64,000 bases of DNA from Antedon mediterranea (lineage: Eukaryota; Echinodermata; Crinoidea; Comatulida; Antedonidae). The translations under genes and the position numbers were made by a program. The stretch spans positions 3,162,001 to 3,226,000 of the forward strand of contig NC_092679.1 in NCBI RefSeq assembly GCF_964355755.1, in the 5' to 3' direction. Positions 22,090 to 33,824 of the stretch are shown one piece after another. The stretch's first letter is position 1. Each line of letters starts with the position of its first letter. The notes under the pieces were generated by a model, which ran no database searches, was not told the DNA's origin, and saw only the letters and a list, made by a program, of their open reading frames with translations.

Positions 22090-22606
22090 GAAAAGGCTGG
22101 AAAAATATAAATCACGCGAAAAAAGTACGTTTTCAATACTACGTGCGCACCGCACACGTAAAAATGTGCGCACGCGTGGGAATTTTTGACATGCTTAAAA
22201 CGACATGAAACGCGTAGAAAGTTGATTATAAATTAATTTTGCGCATTTTGAAATTTTAAATGCGCGTGCGCGCGTAACTTTGTGTAAAACACGCAATTTT
22301 TTTTCAACAGTAAGTTAGTGCATGATATAAATTAAACTTTTGCAAAGTTTCAAGTTGAAATGTTATTTGGTTGTCGAGCTATGTTAAATACGACAAAATC
22401 GTTAAATCGCGCGTAAGTCACGTTGCGCAATTGTAAACGTCATGAAAAGCTTCGCTTGACGACGTTACGTAAATGTCAATATGTTAAGATAGTAACCGAA
22501 ATGTTATGTTTGCGAGTTTTAGAGAAAAGCGTTACACAAAAATCATACAGAATGATTTCGTACAATCACAAGAGGTTATCCTGCAACTTCGTTGCGGATA
22601 ACCAAT
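22090..22606 (+). mobile_element. CGCG-rich element with terminal hairpin, relative of the 9.8-11.2 kb element
   Basis: The interior is rich in GTGCGC/CGCGTG words like 10620-11060. The right end has AAGAGGTTATCC...GGATAACC then AATTAG, the same frame as AAGAGGTTAT...ATAACCCAATTAG at 11159-11198 but with a different stem sequence. The left end is not found and may be truncated. Confidence 0.45.
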
Positions 22607-22735
22607 TAGTAATGTAGTTTAGCATGGTGTTTATGTGGAATTATTAATAAGTTTATGAATTATTAAAGTAATATATTTTTCCAAAAGACTGGATATTATG
22701 AGCCAACAATTTCAAACTTCTGTACTACTACAGTA

Positions 22736-22920
22736 AAGCTCTGTTCACACTATCAAATTTGATGTTACAAAAAAATGTGATGTGCCCATATATGGACATG
22801 ATGATGTCATATCACTACCATATGTGGGCATATTACTACCATATTTGGCCAGATCACTACCATATTTGGGCAGATCACACTTTTTTTGTAACATATAGTT
22901 TGATAGTGTAGACAGAGCTT
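22736..22920. mobile_element. MITE, same family, copy 6
   Basis: Ends AAGCTCTGTTCACACTATCA and GATAGTGTAGACAGAGCTT; the ATCACTACCATAT motif occurs three times inside. Confidence 0.87.
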
Positions 22921-23478
22921 AAAAACCCTATTTATAAAGTTTCAGGGACCTAAAAAGTTCTATACAAACTTTTAATGGTAGTTAATTACCATCAATATTG
23001 ACAAAGGCTTGATGCATTATAGTTAGTTCACCATGTGTTTCAAGCGACTGAGACAATGTGATGGAAAATGTATGCTAATTCTTGTAAAACTATTTATCAA
23101 TTATGCATATTTTATTATTAATTAATTAATCCAAGCTGTTGCATTCTCAAGCAAATTTGGTACAGAATCTGTACCCATTTTTAGAAAATTGTGTTTCATC
23201 TTTTTTTTTCAAATCTGTTATTTCAATTTTTAACATTTTGTGAAAATAATGCATTTCTTGCTTGCATCATCACAGTTAACGATACGATAAATGTAATCAA
23301 CGCGCAATGCATGCTCGTATTTTTAATAAAGCAAGTTTAATACCATCATGAACTTTTACCAACAGCTCCTACAAAAATTAAGGCTACTTATGTGACATCA
23401 GTACTGTATTAATAATTATTATTTTTTATAAATAAGTAACTGAAGCCTAGACAGATGTATTGCACTTGTTAAATAGTA

Positions 23479-23913
23479 ACATATACCTGGATAAACCGAC
23501 AATAGCCCTTACTCTCCAGAGGGAGGCTTAGATACAAAATGTTAAAGTTCCTAGAATACACCTGGACCATATGGACTAGTCCACACCCTCATGTGGGAAC
23601 GTTCCTTCCAATGTACCACAGTCATCATAACATACACCTAGATAAACAGAAAATAGCCGGTACTCTCCAGAGGGAGGCTTTGATACAAAAAGTTAAAGTT
23701 CTTAGAATACACCTGGACCATAATGGACTAGTCTGCAACCACACCCTCATGTGGGAACGTTCCTTCCAATGTACCACAGTCATAACATATACCTACATAA
23801 ACAGAAAATAGCCTGTACTCTCCAGAGGGAGGCTCAGATACGAAAAGTTAAGTTCCTAGAATACATCTGGACCATAATGGACTAGTCCGCAACCGCACCC
23901 TCATTTTGACATC
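23479..23913 (+). repeat. Tandem repeat, about 153 bp unit, 2.8 copies
   Basis: Units begin near 23485, 23636 and 23791 with ACCTGGATAAAC/ACCTAGATAAAC/ACCTACATAAAC and share CTCTCCAGAGGGAGGC, CTGGACCATA and GGGAACGTTCCTTCCAA. The palindromic CTCCAGAGGGAG and GGAACGTTCC words are conserved in each. The 90-codon frame across it is a repeat artefact. Confidence 0.9.
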
Positions 23914-24442
23914 GACAAAGAAACAAAGTTGATATGATTAAAATATGATTGTTTAAAGGTCAATTTTAATTTTACAGGGTTAATAATAAATTATTTGTTT
24001 TTACCGACTAATAAATGGTGATCATCTGTTTTTGATGAGAATCAGTAAGCTTTCAATATGTTTACCCATATTTCATTTTAAATCTACCGTACCAGTAAAA
24101 ATGATAGAGATGTAGATTGTAAAAATTTATTGTTAAACAAGTTTTGTTTTTATATCTAAGCCCTGAGGAAGATAAGGTAAGATGGGCTCACGGAAGTCGG
24201 CCTCATAGAGGTCGGCCAGAAGGAGCGAAAAGGGCTTGGTGAAAACGGAAAGAAAGAGAGAGGCGCCCTAAACGTGTACCAGCAAATTCCATTTCAATGA
24301 TTATTTTATTTACAACCTTGCTTTAATTACTGTATTTATTAAATCTGAAGTTTGATTTTTAGACATTTATTACTATTATTAGCAGATATAAAATCTTGTT
24401 ACCTGCAGCCTCACTTATTATTATTATTATTATTTGTATTTA

Positions 24443-24543
24443 GTGAGTGGCCGAGCGGGTAACCGTAATTACGTAGCCTTAACATCGGCAAGGGTCCGAA
24501 GCTCACTCGCTCCATGGTTTTGGTGCAACAAGTCTTCTCAGTA
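24443..24543 (+). mobile_element. SINE head fragment (GTGAGTGGCCGAGCGGG)
   Basis: It matches the tRNA-like head of the SINE at 15702-15998, including ACGTAGCC, ATCGGCAA and CGCTCCATGGTT, but stops after about 100 bases. Confidence 0.65.
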
Positions 24544-25929
24544 ATACATATCTTATTTTCTTCAATCAAGCACTATTATTTGTAATAAAAATAATAATAA
24601 AAACCCTTTTGCCTAGTCTTTGAGAGATCCCCATTCAGATCCATCGCCATCACGACCCACCAACTTCCTAAGTTTCTGTTACTGCTGCATATCGCCGAAT
24701 AAACCGTTTATTTCAAAATATATATTTTTTTAAATGTTATATTGATTGCAATAATAACCGTTTAAATCAGTCGGTGGTCATTGACAAAAATTGTTAGAAT
24801 TACCCAAAATACAATTGGTCCTGTTGGTTAATTCAAACGTTACTGCAGTGTAGTTGACTTTAGGTCTGCAGCTGTCAATCACCGTTATTTTATATTGTGC
24901 ACAGCTAAAAGTTGTCGAGCAATAACCGATTAAATGGCGTTCTAACACTGAATTGAATGGGTGTTTTTAACCGTTATTTTTGTGCTGCAACCAGTTTCTA
25001 AAAAATTGTCCTGTTTCTGCTCCCAAGAAATCGGGGTTAAATTATTCACACTATTTTTAACTGGTTATTTTTATGCAGCAGAAACTGGACCTGGCTATAT
25101 ACGGTAACTGTAGCTAAAACTGCTAGTATTTGTCCTATATGTTCTATTTGATTTCACCTTTTCGTAATTAATGTTTGTTTATCCGTATATTGAGGACGAT
25201 TGTGACGTCAGTGAAATAGATTAACTGAACTATTGGAAATAATAGAAACCATTTGTCAATTTTTACAACTATGTATTCATTACTATTTTGCGAAATTATA
25301 CATGTTTTTCAACAAATTGTTAACTCAAAATTATGAATCGGCGTTTGATTTAATATGTTTTTACTTTTTTAGTTTTTTTTTAATACTTACTAATTCATGC
25401 GCGTGTTTTTGTGAGTTTACTGATTTACTGACACAAATATTAATAATATTTTTAATAATTCAATTCAAAGTGACAGTTATTTACTTAAAATATATAGTTA
25501 AACAAGATGAAGATAAAAAAATAAACAATAACAGTTGAAGAAGGCATACACAAAAAAAGCAGAATGCTTGTGGTAGACATGCCAAAGACAAAGATGAAAT
25601 TTAAACAGACAGATAACAAAGAAACTTAGAAAAAAAATGTAAAACTATCAAATACATAACGTAGGTAAACAGTCGTCTTCTGAAGTTTAAAATAGATAAT
25701 AATAAGAGGCATGGCATAATATAATAAAAATTATTATTTGGATATAATATACCTTTTAAGTTTGACAGAAAAAGTTATTTATATACCGCAGAATGCAAGG
25801 CGCCTCTAATTATCGGCTATAGTCCGTAACTTGTTTGTGAAATGTACAAATTTATGATGATGAATATTATTGATGTGTACTAACAAAGATACCCGCCCCA
25901 GGGAAGGTTTGCAGTTGAAGACCTTAAAA

Positions 25930-26531
25930 CTCAGGTACAGGCATGAATTTTAAATATAATATTTGGTTAATTGTACATAAATCAAATATTTGTAACAGAA
26001 ATCAAGACGAAAAAACATGAATTTCTCTTAATATGGCCAAATACAAAATTTTGCAAAATTCTTCCATAAAAACCAGGAAGACCTTTTTTCAGTAGTTAGG
26101 TAGTTAACCTAATGTAATAACATGTCTTGTGACTCCCTAGAAGGTGAAAAAAGATGGTGGATATACGGCGGATAATTTTTGCTATAGCATGAAAATAAAA
26201 ATTTGAAGTTGAATAAAAATTCCAGAAATGTAATATTCAAGTTATATTACCTATACTTAGTCATCTGATAAAATTTTTTACCACACTGTTTACTTTTCGT
26301 AGCTTTTTAAAATGCCTCTCTATTTACAAAATTTGTGTACAAAAGAATAGAGATTTTACTGTGTAATTTGAACTATCCCCCCCCCCCCCCCCCACTGATA
26401 AGAAAGTGCTTATTTTCAACAAGCTCGTGTAACACAAATAAAATCCCAAAAATTATGAAACATAGGGGAAACTATAGATCGATAATTATTGGAATGTATG
26501 ATCAATAGAAATTTTTTGCCCGCACCTGGCC
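25930..26531. mobile_element. hAT-like MITE, copy 1 (CTCAGGTACAGGCA ends)
   Basis: About 600 bp closely matching 37017-37599. Ends are CTCAGGTACAGGCATG and TGCCCGCACCTGGCC, imperfect inverted repeats (CAGGTRCRGGCA). A run of 17 C at 26377-26393 replaces CCCC in the other copy. No coding frame. Confidence 0.8.
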
Positions 26532-26618
26532 TTTCCAATTCCAATTGACATGATGATAACCCTTAAATAGATGACCAGAAACACTTTTACTAGCTCTTTA
26601 AAAAAAATTTAATTGTAC

Positions 26619-26664
26619 TTTAATGACTTTGATAACAATGACATTGTTATTAAAGTCATTAATT
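26619..26664. repeat. Short inverted repeat
   Basis: TTTAATGACTTTGATAACAA is mirrored by TTGTTATTAAAGTCATTAA around a four-base centre, giving a near-perfect 20 bp stem. Confidence 0.7.
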
Positions 26665-26677
26665 CATTAAAACTTGT

Positions 26678-27040
26678 TTGAATATAAAATTAATGGTAAA
26701 GTTGATAAATACCAAACACAATGCTTTTAAAATCTCTGCATACCTGTGGATTGTTAAAGTCGCTTTTTTATTATTTGAAGAGATAAATTTATTTCTATTC
26801 GTTAACAATGAATTCTGCAAGTTAAGTTCAACTTGCAGTTTATTTTTGGTTGATTGGTCAGCAATAAAGCTTTTTTGTCCATTTTTTCCAGTATACCTAG
26901 TCCAATTTCATATATAGTTAGTGATGCATACATTTTAATTGGCTGTATTAAAAGCCGACCTATACAGGACGTTACAGTACACTTGGTCTCTATTTGGTGG
27001 TAACTCAGATGAAACTGTTTGTTCTGGTAAATATATTAGA
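26678..27040 (-). pseudogene. Degraded partial copy of FANCL exons 2-3
   Basis: The block 26705-26825 tracks FANCL exon 3 (20455-20572): shared CACAATGCTTTT, ATTATTTGAAGA and ACAATGAATTCTGCAAG, the last spanning the exon 3 acceptor. The block 26974-27035 tracks exon 2 (20842-20900): GGTCTCTATTTG.TGGTAACTC and AGATGAAACT, with a 6-base loss. Some intron sequence (AGTTTATTTTT) is also shared, so the copy is a DNA duplication and not a retrocopy. Frames are broken. Coordinates are approximate and no alignment was run. Confidence 0.65.
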
Positions 27041-27092
27041 GATAACACCAAATCCAAAGAGGTCCTTCTGAACCTCCATTCCAGGTGCTAAT

Positions 27093-27213
27093 GCTTGGTT
27101 CCCACTAGAGATGCAACACAACGACGTAACACAACGTAAAGGATTTGATTATGCAAACGGTCGCTTGCCATTGCATCTACGTTCTTACGTTGCGTCCAAT
27201 TGGGAACCAAGCT
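27093..27213. mobile_element. MITE, GCTTGGTTCCCACTAGAGACGC family, intact 121 bp copy
   Basis: GCTTGGTTCCCACTAGAG at the left and TTGGGAACCAAGC at the right form inverted ends. The inside reads GCAACACAACGACGTAAC with ACGTTGCGTC mirrored. This is the cleanest copy in the window; many others are in the duplicated locus at 33.8-41.5 kb. Confidence 0.85.
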
Positions 27214-27370
27214 AGTAGTCATGGGTTAGGATCTTTTTTGAACGGGTTAAATTATCAAAATATTGTAATTTTTACCCCAAAAATGTGTAGTTTGGAACTT
27301 TAAAATAGTAATAATACGTCTTTAAATATATATTTTGTTGTTGTACCAACAGATTTATAAGACACAAGTA

Positions 27371-30300
27371 ATGGCTTACAGAGCTCAGACGCACAACATT
27401 GAGGAGAATATCCATCGGAATTTGAAAATACAAGACACAAACCAAAATAACGACAAAGCAAAAGAATCGATAAAACCAAATTCGCTTTCCAACTTGTATC
27501 GAAAGGATTCCGACTCACAGCTTTCCATCATGGAAGAAGCGTACAAATCGTTAATTGAAAGTGTAGGGGAGGACTCGAGTAGGGAGGGGCTGAAGAAGAC
27601 GCCCGAAAGAGCTGCCAAAGCGTTAATGTTTTTTACAAAAGGTTATGAAGAAAAAATAGAAGGTAAACAATGTTTATTTTTATATTATTTATTTATATTG
27701 GGTGACCTCTTTAGTCAATGACTGGTCTCCAAGAGGGCCCACTTATAATCAGTGGCTGTGAGTGAACTAGTGCACTGGTGACCCCTTCAGTCAAAGATTG
27801 ATCTCCCAGAGTGCCAGGTTAGGATCAGTGGCTGTAAGTGAACTGGTACACCAGTGACCCCTTCAGTCAAATACTGGTCTCCCAGAGGGCCCACTTATGA
27901 TCAGCCGCTGTGAGTGAACTGGTACACCAGTGACCACTTCAGTCTAAGACTGGTCTCCCAGAGGGCCCACTTATGATCAGTGGCTGTGTGTGAACTGGTA
28001 CACCTGTGATCACGTCAGTCTAAGACTGGTCTCCCAGAGGACCAAATAAATAATGAAATGAAATTAAAATGGTAATCTTGCATATAAAAATTGTTAAATA
28101 TAAAATAAGAAATGAATGAAAAACCAACAAAACTGTGACTTTCTACCTCTGTTATTGGAGTAAAGTACATTAAAGTACATTGTATTTATAATGCCAGATC
28201 TTAGGGATTAAAAACTTAGTAATAAAATCGAATAAATTATAATCTCTCATCGACCACAGTTCTGGTGGTAGAACAAATCTTGTATTAAGGACTTTAATTT
28301 TAAATTTAAACGCTTTTATTACAGTATTTGTATCTATTTATTGTTTATTATTACAATAAAAGATTATAAGTAGAATAGCTATGTTATTGATTTATAAACA
28401 AGCACCAAGGATTTATTAAGTCATCTTCGTACTTGGCCACACGTCATACCGTTTCCTGTATCACAAAACATATTATTAAAAACCTGTTGCGTTGGCCTCT
28501 TAAAGAGCTTGTGACGTAGTACCAACCTATTCATAAAACGCTCCTCCTCGTTGAGAGTTAATTACGATCTCAATGGCTCAACGATGCTTCACCATTGACA
28601 TTCAAATTATCCTTAATTTTTGGTATCTAATAAATTACATGACAGTAATAAAAATAATATACCACACCAGTTTATGAGAATGCAATAGTCGATGAGGCGT
28701 GTCAAACGGGTGAATTGAATATTACAATCACTGATTTAATTTTGATAAAACAAGTTGAAAGGTCGTTGCACTTTGGCATACTTGTCATGGAGCATGCCAT
28801 ACTTGAGTATAAGCAGACGATAAATACAACCCCCATTTTGTGCTCTTGCCCCAGGGTTATAAGTTAACCCCCAATATATTTCCAGTAAGAGATATATCAG
28901 ATTGAATATCCAGTCATATACTAAAAATGTATTTATTAATTTGAAATGATAAAGATGAGGAAATCTGTGAGAATGATGAGAAAAAGTCACCCAAACCAAG
29001 ATTCGAACCCGGAACCTTCTGCTTGATATGCAGATGTCCTAACCATTAGACCATGAGATCTGGATTGTAGATATATATATTGCATGCCTGCCTCTGGTAT
29101 AACCCCACTAGAACACAAAAATGTGCCGAGTTTGGAGGGTGGGACTTTACCCGGAGAAACCCTGGTTTAGGAAAAAAATTGGTATAGCATGTAGTACTAG
29201 TACTTTCAACTTAATAATTAAATAAATATTTTAATATTTATTTGCAGCATACTGTACAAATTGCCTATAATTAATGCACGTTTCTATTAACTATTTATAT
29301 TTCTTGGTAAAAGGAAATTAAGATGTACAAATGTTTACTTCCTGTGTCAATGACCTCGTCCATATTCATTGTCCGCCCGCGATAAAGGTATTTGAAGAAA
29401 TTAATTTGTGTAGTTGTAGTAGTACTAGTACTAATTAAAAACCTACACAAAATGTAGATTGCTATTTGGATATACTACTACGCATGCAATAAGGTAAGTT
29501 CACCAGAGTGTCTTCTTTTTAATGTCAACAATTTATTTTTGTAATAATTAATTTTATTTCCTCTTTTATTACTAATTTTAATAATTATATCCTTTCAGAT
29601 CTATTAAACAATGCAATATTTGACGAGGACCACGATGAAATTGTTATTGTCAAAGACATCGAGTTTTTTTCAATGTGTGAGCATCATTTAGTACCGTTTG
29701 TTGGAAAGGTTGGTACATATTTATTTTGTTCAATGTTTGATCATCAGTGTAAAATAAAGTGGCAACTGTGGCTTGGTGGTTAACATACTGGGTTCAAATC
29801 CTGATAATGGAATCTCCCAATACTGACCACCTTTGACCAATTGACTGTAAATTTCTATGTCTAGCGAAATAAAAAGTTTGCAGTATTATTTTGTCTGCTA
29901 ACACAAATGTTACAGTCGCACAGACACGAAACTGCCGGCTGTTTATTGTCTCTAGACATGATACTGTATCAGTAACAGGTTAGCCGTCTTTCTTTTCAAA
30001 TGGCCTCTTTGATCACTTACATAAAACCACAGTGCAATGTTATATAATATACTGTATATAGTACTTGCACTGATAAAGGGTTAGTGTTGCCTGAAAGCTC
30101 TGCTAACTTTTCTGGCTGTTTTACTTATCGTTTTGATTTAGCTTTTCGCTTTTTTTTTTGTATCTCCATTGAGATCCAGCCACTGATACCCACAGCATTG
30201 TCATTTTTTAAGTGCTTATTTTTTTTGTATCTCCATTGAGATCCAGCCACTGATACTCACAGCATTGTCATTTTTTCAGTAATTTGCCTTTGGATTTATA

Positions 30301-32147
30301 AATATATATAGTATAGTATAATATATAGCATTATTATTACTATTTGTATTACATGTGAAAAGAAATTAATAATTAATATTGTTGTACTTTGATTTACTTT
30401 TGTTTTTTTAAGGTATCTATAGGTTATCTACCAAATAAACGTGTTATAGGACTAAGCAAAATTGCTAGGTAAGTATTACTACGGACATTTTTACCCGTTA
30501 ACTGCTATATTAGCAAAACCCCTGCCTTGTTTGTTTTGTATTTTGCATTGATGTAGTATCTCAGATTCAGATTAGGTTGGTTTGTCCTTACTGCCAAGCA
30601 TACTAATGAAGATAGGAACAAATCCTGTGTAAACACACGTTAAAGTATTCATTCATACGTACAGTATAGAATAAAACACTTGAGATTACAAATTACAAAT
30701 CTGAGCTTATCATTGGAATATAGATTTTAATTGAAACTATTGCATATTGCATATAACGCACACAGTGTATTGTATATCCTTGCTGTGTGATTGGTCGATT
30801 CCACCTCATATTATTAGGAATTTTTTTTTTTTTTTTTATATAGAATTGTTGAAATGTTCAGTCGCAGATTACAAGGTATTTTCGATAATATTTTGTTTTA
30901 TGTATCATTTTATTATCATTTTATTCATATTCATCATAATTATTAATCATAACAACATCAGTATTAGAATAATTATTATCAACATGATTATCATTTGAAT
31001 CATAATTACCCACATCATCATTCAATAACCATTGTTGTAGTGAAGCTATCACTTTTCTTCAACCAACAGTGGAAGGCACCAATATCAGTTTGCTCATAAA
31101 ATATATATATATTTTTAAAAAACACAAAGATAAAATTTATATAATAATATCTTTCAAAATACATTTAAATTGCAAAATGCTACAGTTGAAGATATCTAAA
31201 AATTATTTAATAAAAGACATAAATTACCATGCTTGCCTTCAAATCCTGAGGTCCTGGTTCAATCTAGACCTAGTGATTGTATCTTACGCATTTTTTAACT
31301 ACACTCCCTAAGCCTCAAATGACACTTAGTTTATAAGCCAGATAAACAACAACAAAAAGTTGATCCATCCTGTTTTTGCATAAGAAATTGAAGTTGAATT
31401 ATAAGATTTAAGATCATTATCATCATTATCATTCTAATCAGAATAATTTTCTTATATTTCATTAGTACAAGAGAGGTTGACCAAACAAATAGCTGTAGCA
31501 CTGACAGAGGCAGTTGCGCCGGCAGGAGTAGGTGTGGTGATTGAGGCATCGTAAGTAGTTTAATCATTTATTATTTACTATTATTATCAACCAACACGCA
31601 TTATGATAGATTTCCTCGCCGTAGTGTCCACATCAAACTAGTGAGGTAAATATTAGGCCATGCTATGACCCCATTTACACTTACAATTTGGGCCGGCCCT
31701 AGGTTTCCAATAGGAATTGTAAATACTCCATGTGAAGTTAGGCCAGCCCTGGGCCGGATGTAGATCTGGGCCACCTCTAAAGTAGGTCCAGGAGCAGCTT
31801 ATGCAGTGAACCGTGACCAAAAGATTCAGAAAATTTATCTTCAGGGTTGTCGTTTAAAACGTAAGTGTAAACATGTTGGATCGGGCCTAAATGATTAGTT
31901 TGCACCCGATCCTGGGGCGGTCCACGACACAATCGTAAGTGTAAATGGGGTCTAAGATAAATATAATAAATATATTTCATAAATATGATAAATTGAATAC
32001 TGATTAAAATTTTTTTTTTAAAGACATATGTGTATGGTGATGCGTGGAGTTCAGAAATTGAACAGTCAAACTGTTACAAGTTGCATGCTGGGGTATTTCC
32101 GTGAAGATCCTAAAACAAGAGAAGAGTTTCTTGCCCTTATAAAGTAG
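27371..32147 (+). CDS. GCH1: GTP cyclohydrolase I
   Basis: Six exons join to 232 residues (human 250): 27371-27662, 29599-29708, 30413-30468, 30844-30875, 31466-31550, 32024-32147. The enzyme converts GTP to 7,8-dihydroneopterin triphosphate, the first step of tetrahydrobiopterin (and pterin pigment) synthesis; the family forms a cytosolic decamer. Zinc ligands C124 and H127 are in [13 protein letters not shown], and C195 in [11 protein letters not shown]. Also clear are [32 protein letters not shown] and [12 protein letters not shown]. The start ATG at 27371 is chosen because an acceptor-like TTGTACCAACAG ends at 27352; an in-frame ATG at 27335 would then be intronic. The N-terminal 50 residues are polar and not conserved. 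Intron 1 contains a 76 bp satellite and a SINE; intron 5 a MITE. Confidence 0.95.
27698..28047 (+). repeat. 76 bp tandem array derived from a SINE tail
   Basis: ACTGGTCTCC recurs at 27721, 27873, 27949 and 28025, with a variant at 27797, giving an exact 76-base period over about 4.5 units. The unit matches the tail of the SINE at 15702-15785 (GGTCTCCCAGAGGGC, GATCA.TGGCTGTG, GTACACCAG). GCH1 intron 1. Confidence 0.93.
28048..29598. other. GCH1 intron 1, remainder
   Basis: Apart from the SINE at 28935-29063 and possible TAATTACTAGTACTA-type AT-rich sequence, nothing is recognised here. Confidence 0.5.
28935..29063 (-). mobile_element. tRNA-derived SINE or tRNA-like sequence
   Basis: On the minus strand: GGTCTAATGGTTAGGACATC (A-box arm), an anticodon-like stem TCTGC/GCAGA with a 7-base loop, and GGTTCCGGGTTCGAATC (B-box/T-arm). 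It is followed by GGTTTGGGTGACTTTTTCTC, which recurs (damaged) at 47888-47935. That recurring 3' body and a poorly paired acceptor stem argue for a SINE rather than a tRNA gene. Confidence 0.65.
29759..29880 (+). mobile_element. tRNA-like SINE fragment
   Basis: CTGTGGCTTGGTGGTTAACA and GGGTTCAAATCCTG resemble the A and B boxes of the copy at 5806. GCH1 intron 2. Confidence 0.5.
29890..30280 (+). repeat. Dispersed repeat with internal 70-80 bp duplication
   Basis: GTATCTCCATTGAGATCCAG...CACAGCATTGTCATTTTTT occurs twice, at 30161 and 30227. The reverse complement occurs at 8425-8650. GCH1 intron 2. Confidence 0.65.
31228..31337 (+). mobile_element. SINE, CCCTAAGCCTCAAATGA tail, copy 2
   Basis: It matches 5829-5940: CATGCTTGCCTTC, GAGGTCCTGGTTCAATC and CCCTAAGCCTCAAATGACAC. 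GCH1 intron 4. Confidence 0.6.
31667..31952. mobile_element. MITE with GACCCCATTTACACTTAC ends
   Basis: Left GACCCCATTTACACTTACAA and right GTAAGTGTAAATGGGGTC are an 18 bp perfect inverted repeat. The GC-rich interior (GGGCCGGCCC, GGGCCGG, TGGGGCGG) is unlike the surroundings. GCH1 intron 5. Confidence 0.88.
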
Positions 32148-32238
32148 AGTTTGTTAACAACAAACGTACAGTGCATACATTCTAAAGCCGTGACCGGCGT
32201 TGGCTGGTTGGGAGAGCAATTTGTGACAAAAAAATGGC

Positions 32239-32527
32239 TTAAATATGTATTTTCTCCCAAAAACATAACAAGAATTAAGAATATAAACAGACCTTGAATA
32301 GGCCATTTTGCAGTTTTAATAAAATTATTCACTTTTATAGAAAAACAAACAACACTTTCACTTATAAAAATACAAAACAAATCTAACCAAAATGTTATTC
32401 TTTATTTGAAAAATCCATTGTCTAACCAACAATTCTGACTATTTAAGTTTTTTTCCTATCCAATTTTTGGACATTTAAATGGCATATTCAACAAAAAACA
32501 TTTTTTAGGGGGACAATATATCTTTAA
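32239..32527. mobile_element. TTAA-type MITE copy in GCH1 3' flank
   Basis: Left TTAAATATGTATTTTCTCCC, right GGGGGACAATATATCTTTAA; the same family as 38721-39266. It starts about 90 bases after the GCH1 stop and probably lies in the 3' UTR. Confidence 0.7.
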
Positions 32528-32550
32528 GTACAAAATAATATTATATCCTT

Positions 32551-32696
32551 AAGCTCTGTCTACACTATCAAACTTTATGTGACAAAACATGTGATGTGCC
32601 CATATATGGACATGATGATGTCATATCAGTACCATATTTTGGCGCATCACTACCATATTTGTCACATCACTAGTTTGATAGTTTAGACAGAGCTTT
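32551..32696. mobile_element. MITE, same family, copy 7
   Basis: Ends AAGCTCTGTCTACACTATCA and GATAGTTTAGACAGAGCTT. It lies 24 bases after the TTAA MITE downstream of GCH1. Confidence 0.87.
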
Positions 32697-33824
32697 AAGA
32701 AGAATTGTATATGTTTCACAAATTGCTTACTCTCCGCTTACCGCTGGTGTATGGCTTTGAGGCCAAAATATGTTTTTACATAGAAAATATATATAGGGAT
32801 AACTCAGGCTAATTAATATAATATAGTGGACATATTTTATTATTTATAATTTTGGGGTGCAATTAATCATGTGAAATACTGGATTATGGTTTGAGCTAGT
32901 TTGTGGGGCGTAAGACCGATTGTTTGACAATAGAGGGAACCTTAACTGCGGCTTTATATTAGTTTGCCGGATTTGTTATCAGTTGAGTCGTCTAAAGTTG
33001 TTTTTCAAAAAGCGAATCAAACATTCCTCAGCTCTGATTGGTTGAGCATTTTTTTTTTGGCCATAGAAAATGTAGATATAAGCATGGACCTATCAATCCG
33101 AATAGGTTCATAATGTAAGTATGTACACACATGATAAATATACCATTTTAATGAAGACATGAGGCGATTTATACATTGAACATTTTTCATTGGACATTAT
33201 AGGAAAATATAACATATTTACAGAATGTATTTAAACTTTCTAAAGCATAGCTATCAAGTCTATTTTTATGTAGCTAATTGTGAATATAATTTTAATGTCA
33301 TTAATATGTATATTATTCGGGCATTATTGATTGTTTCAATTTTTATTTAAAAAGTAGAATATTTTAAGATATTAAAAACCAATTTTTAGGGGAAAAACCG
33401 TTGATAATTTCGAGAAATGCTTTCGGGTTATAATTATCTTGTTGGAAAGAAAGGTATTCAGAAGTGCGCCACCAGTCATTGACGAAACTTCGGTAGTTTT
33501 GTATCTAGGCGTACTTCCTCCGTAAATTGTTCAATCGTGGTTCCGCACCATTTGCGTTAGATTATACGCATGCGTAGAGAGGGATTTGGAAGACGGACGA
33601 AACATGAGTACGCATGCGTATAAGCTGACGCTTTCGATTCGCATGAACAAATTCGCCTAGTGGAAAAGTGACTTCAGTTGCGTGAAGTGGGAGACCAAGT
33701 TTTATCGTACGTTTTACGTACAGTAGGTAAATTAGTCGTACATTCATGGTGGGTGCTATGTTGGGGAATTAACCATGTAAAACTCAATGCAGTATCCGTG
33801 TTTTAAAGGGTAGCTCCGTAATGT

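Larger units (their letters stand above)
21750..25929. other. Intergenic or GCH1 5' intron, repeat-filled
   Basis: The stretch holds the CGCG-rich element, one TAAGCTCTGTC MITE, a 153 bp tandem array and a SINE head. An AT-rich 101-codon frame at 25233-25538 has no family features and is not taken as a gene. Poly-A/T and ATT runs fill the rest. Confidence 0.6.

Noticed and set aside
23539-23811. 90-codon plus-strand frame
   Set aside because: It is created by the 153 bp tandem repeat and repeats the same peptide.
25233-25538. 101-codon plus-strand frame
   Set aside because: Low-complexity, AT-driven hydrophobic translation; no start context, splice sites or family features.
27698-28047. CRISPR-like array
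   Set aside because: Units are 76 bp with no repeat/spacer alternation, inside a eukaryotic intron.
28961-29063. A functional tRNA gene on the minus strand
   Set aside because: The acceptor stem does not pair well and the 3' body recurs elsewhere, so a tRNA-derived SINE is more likely.
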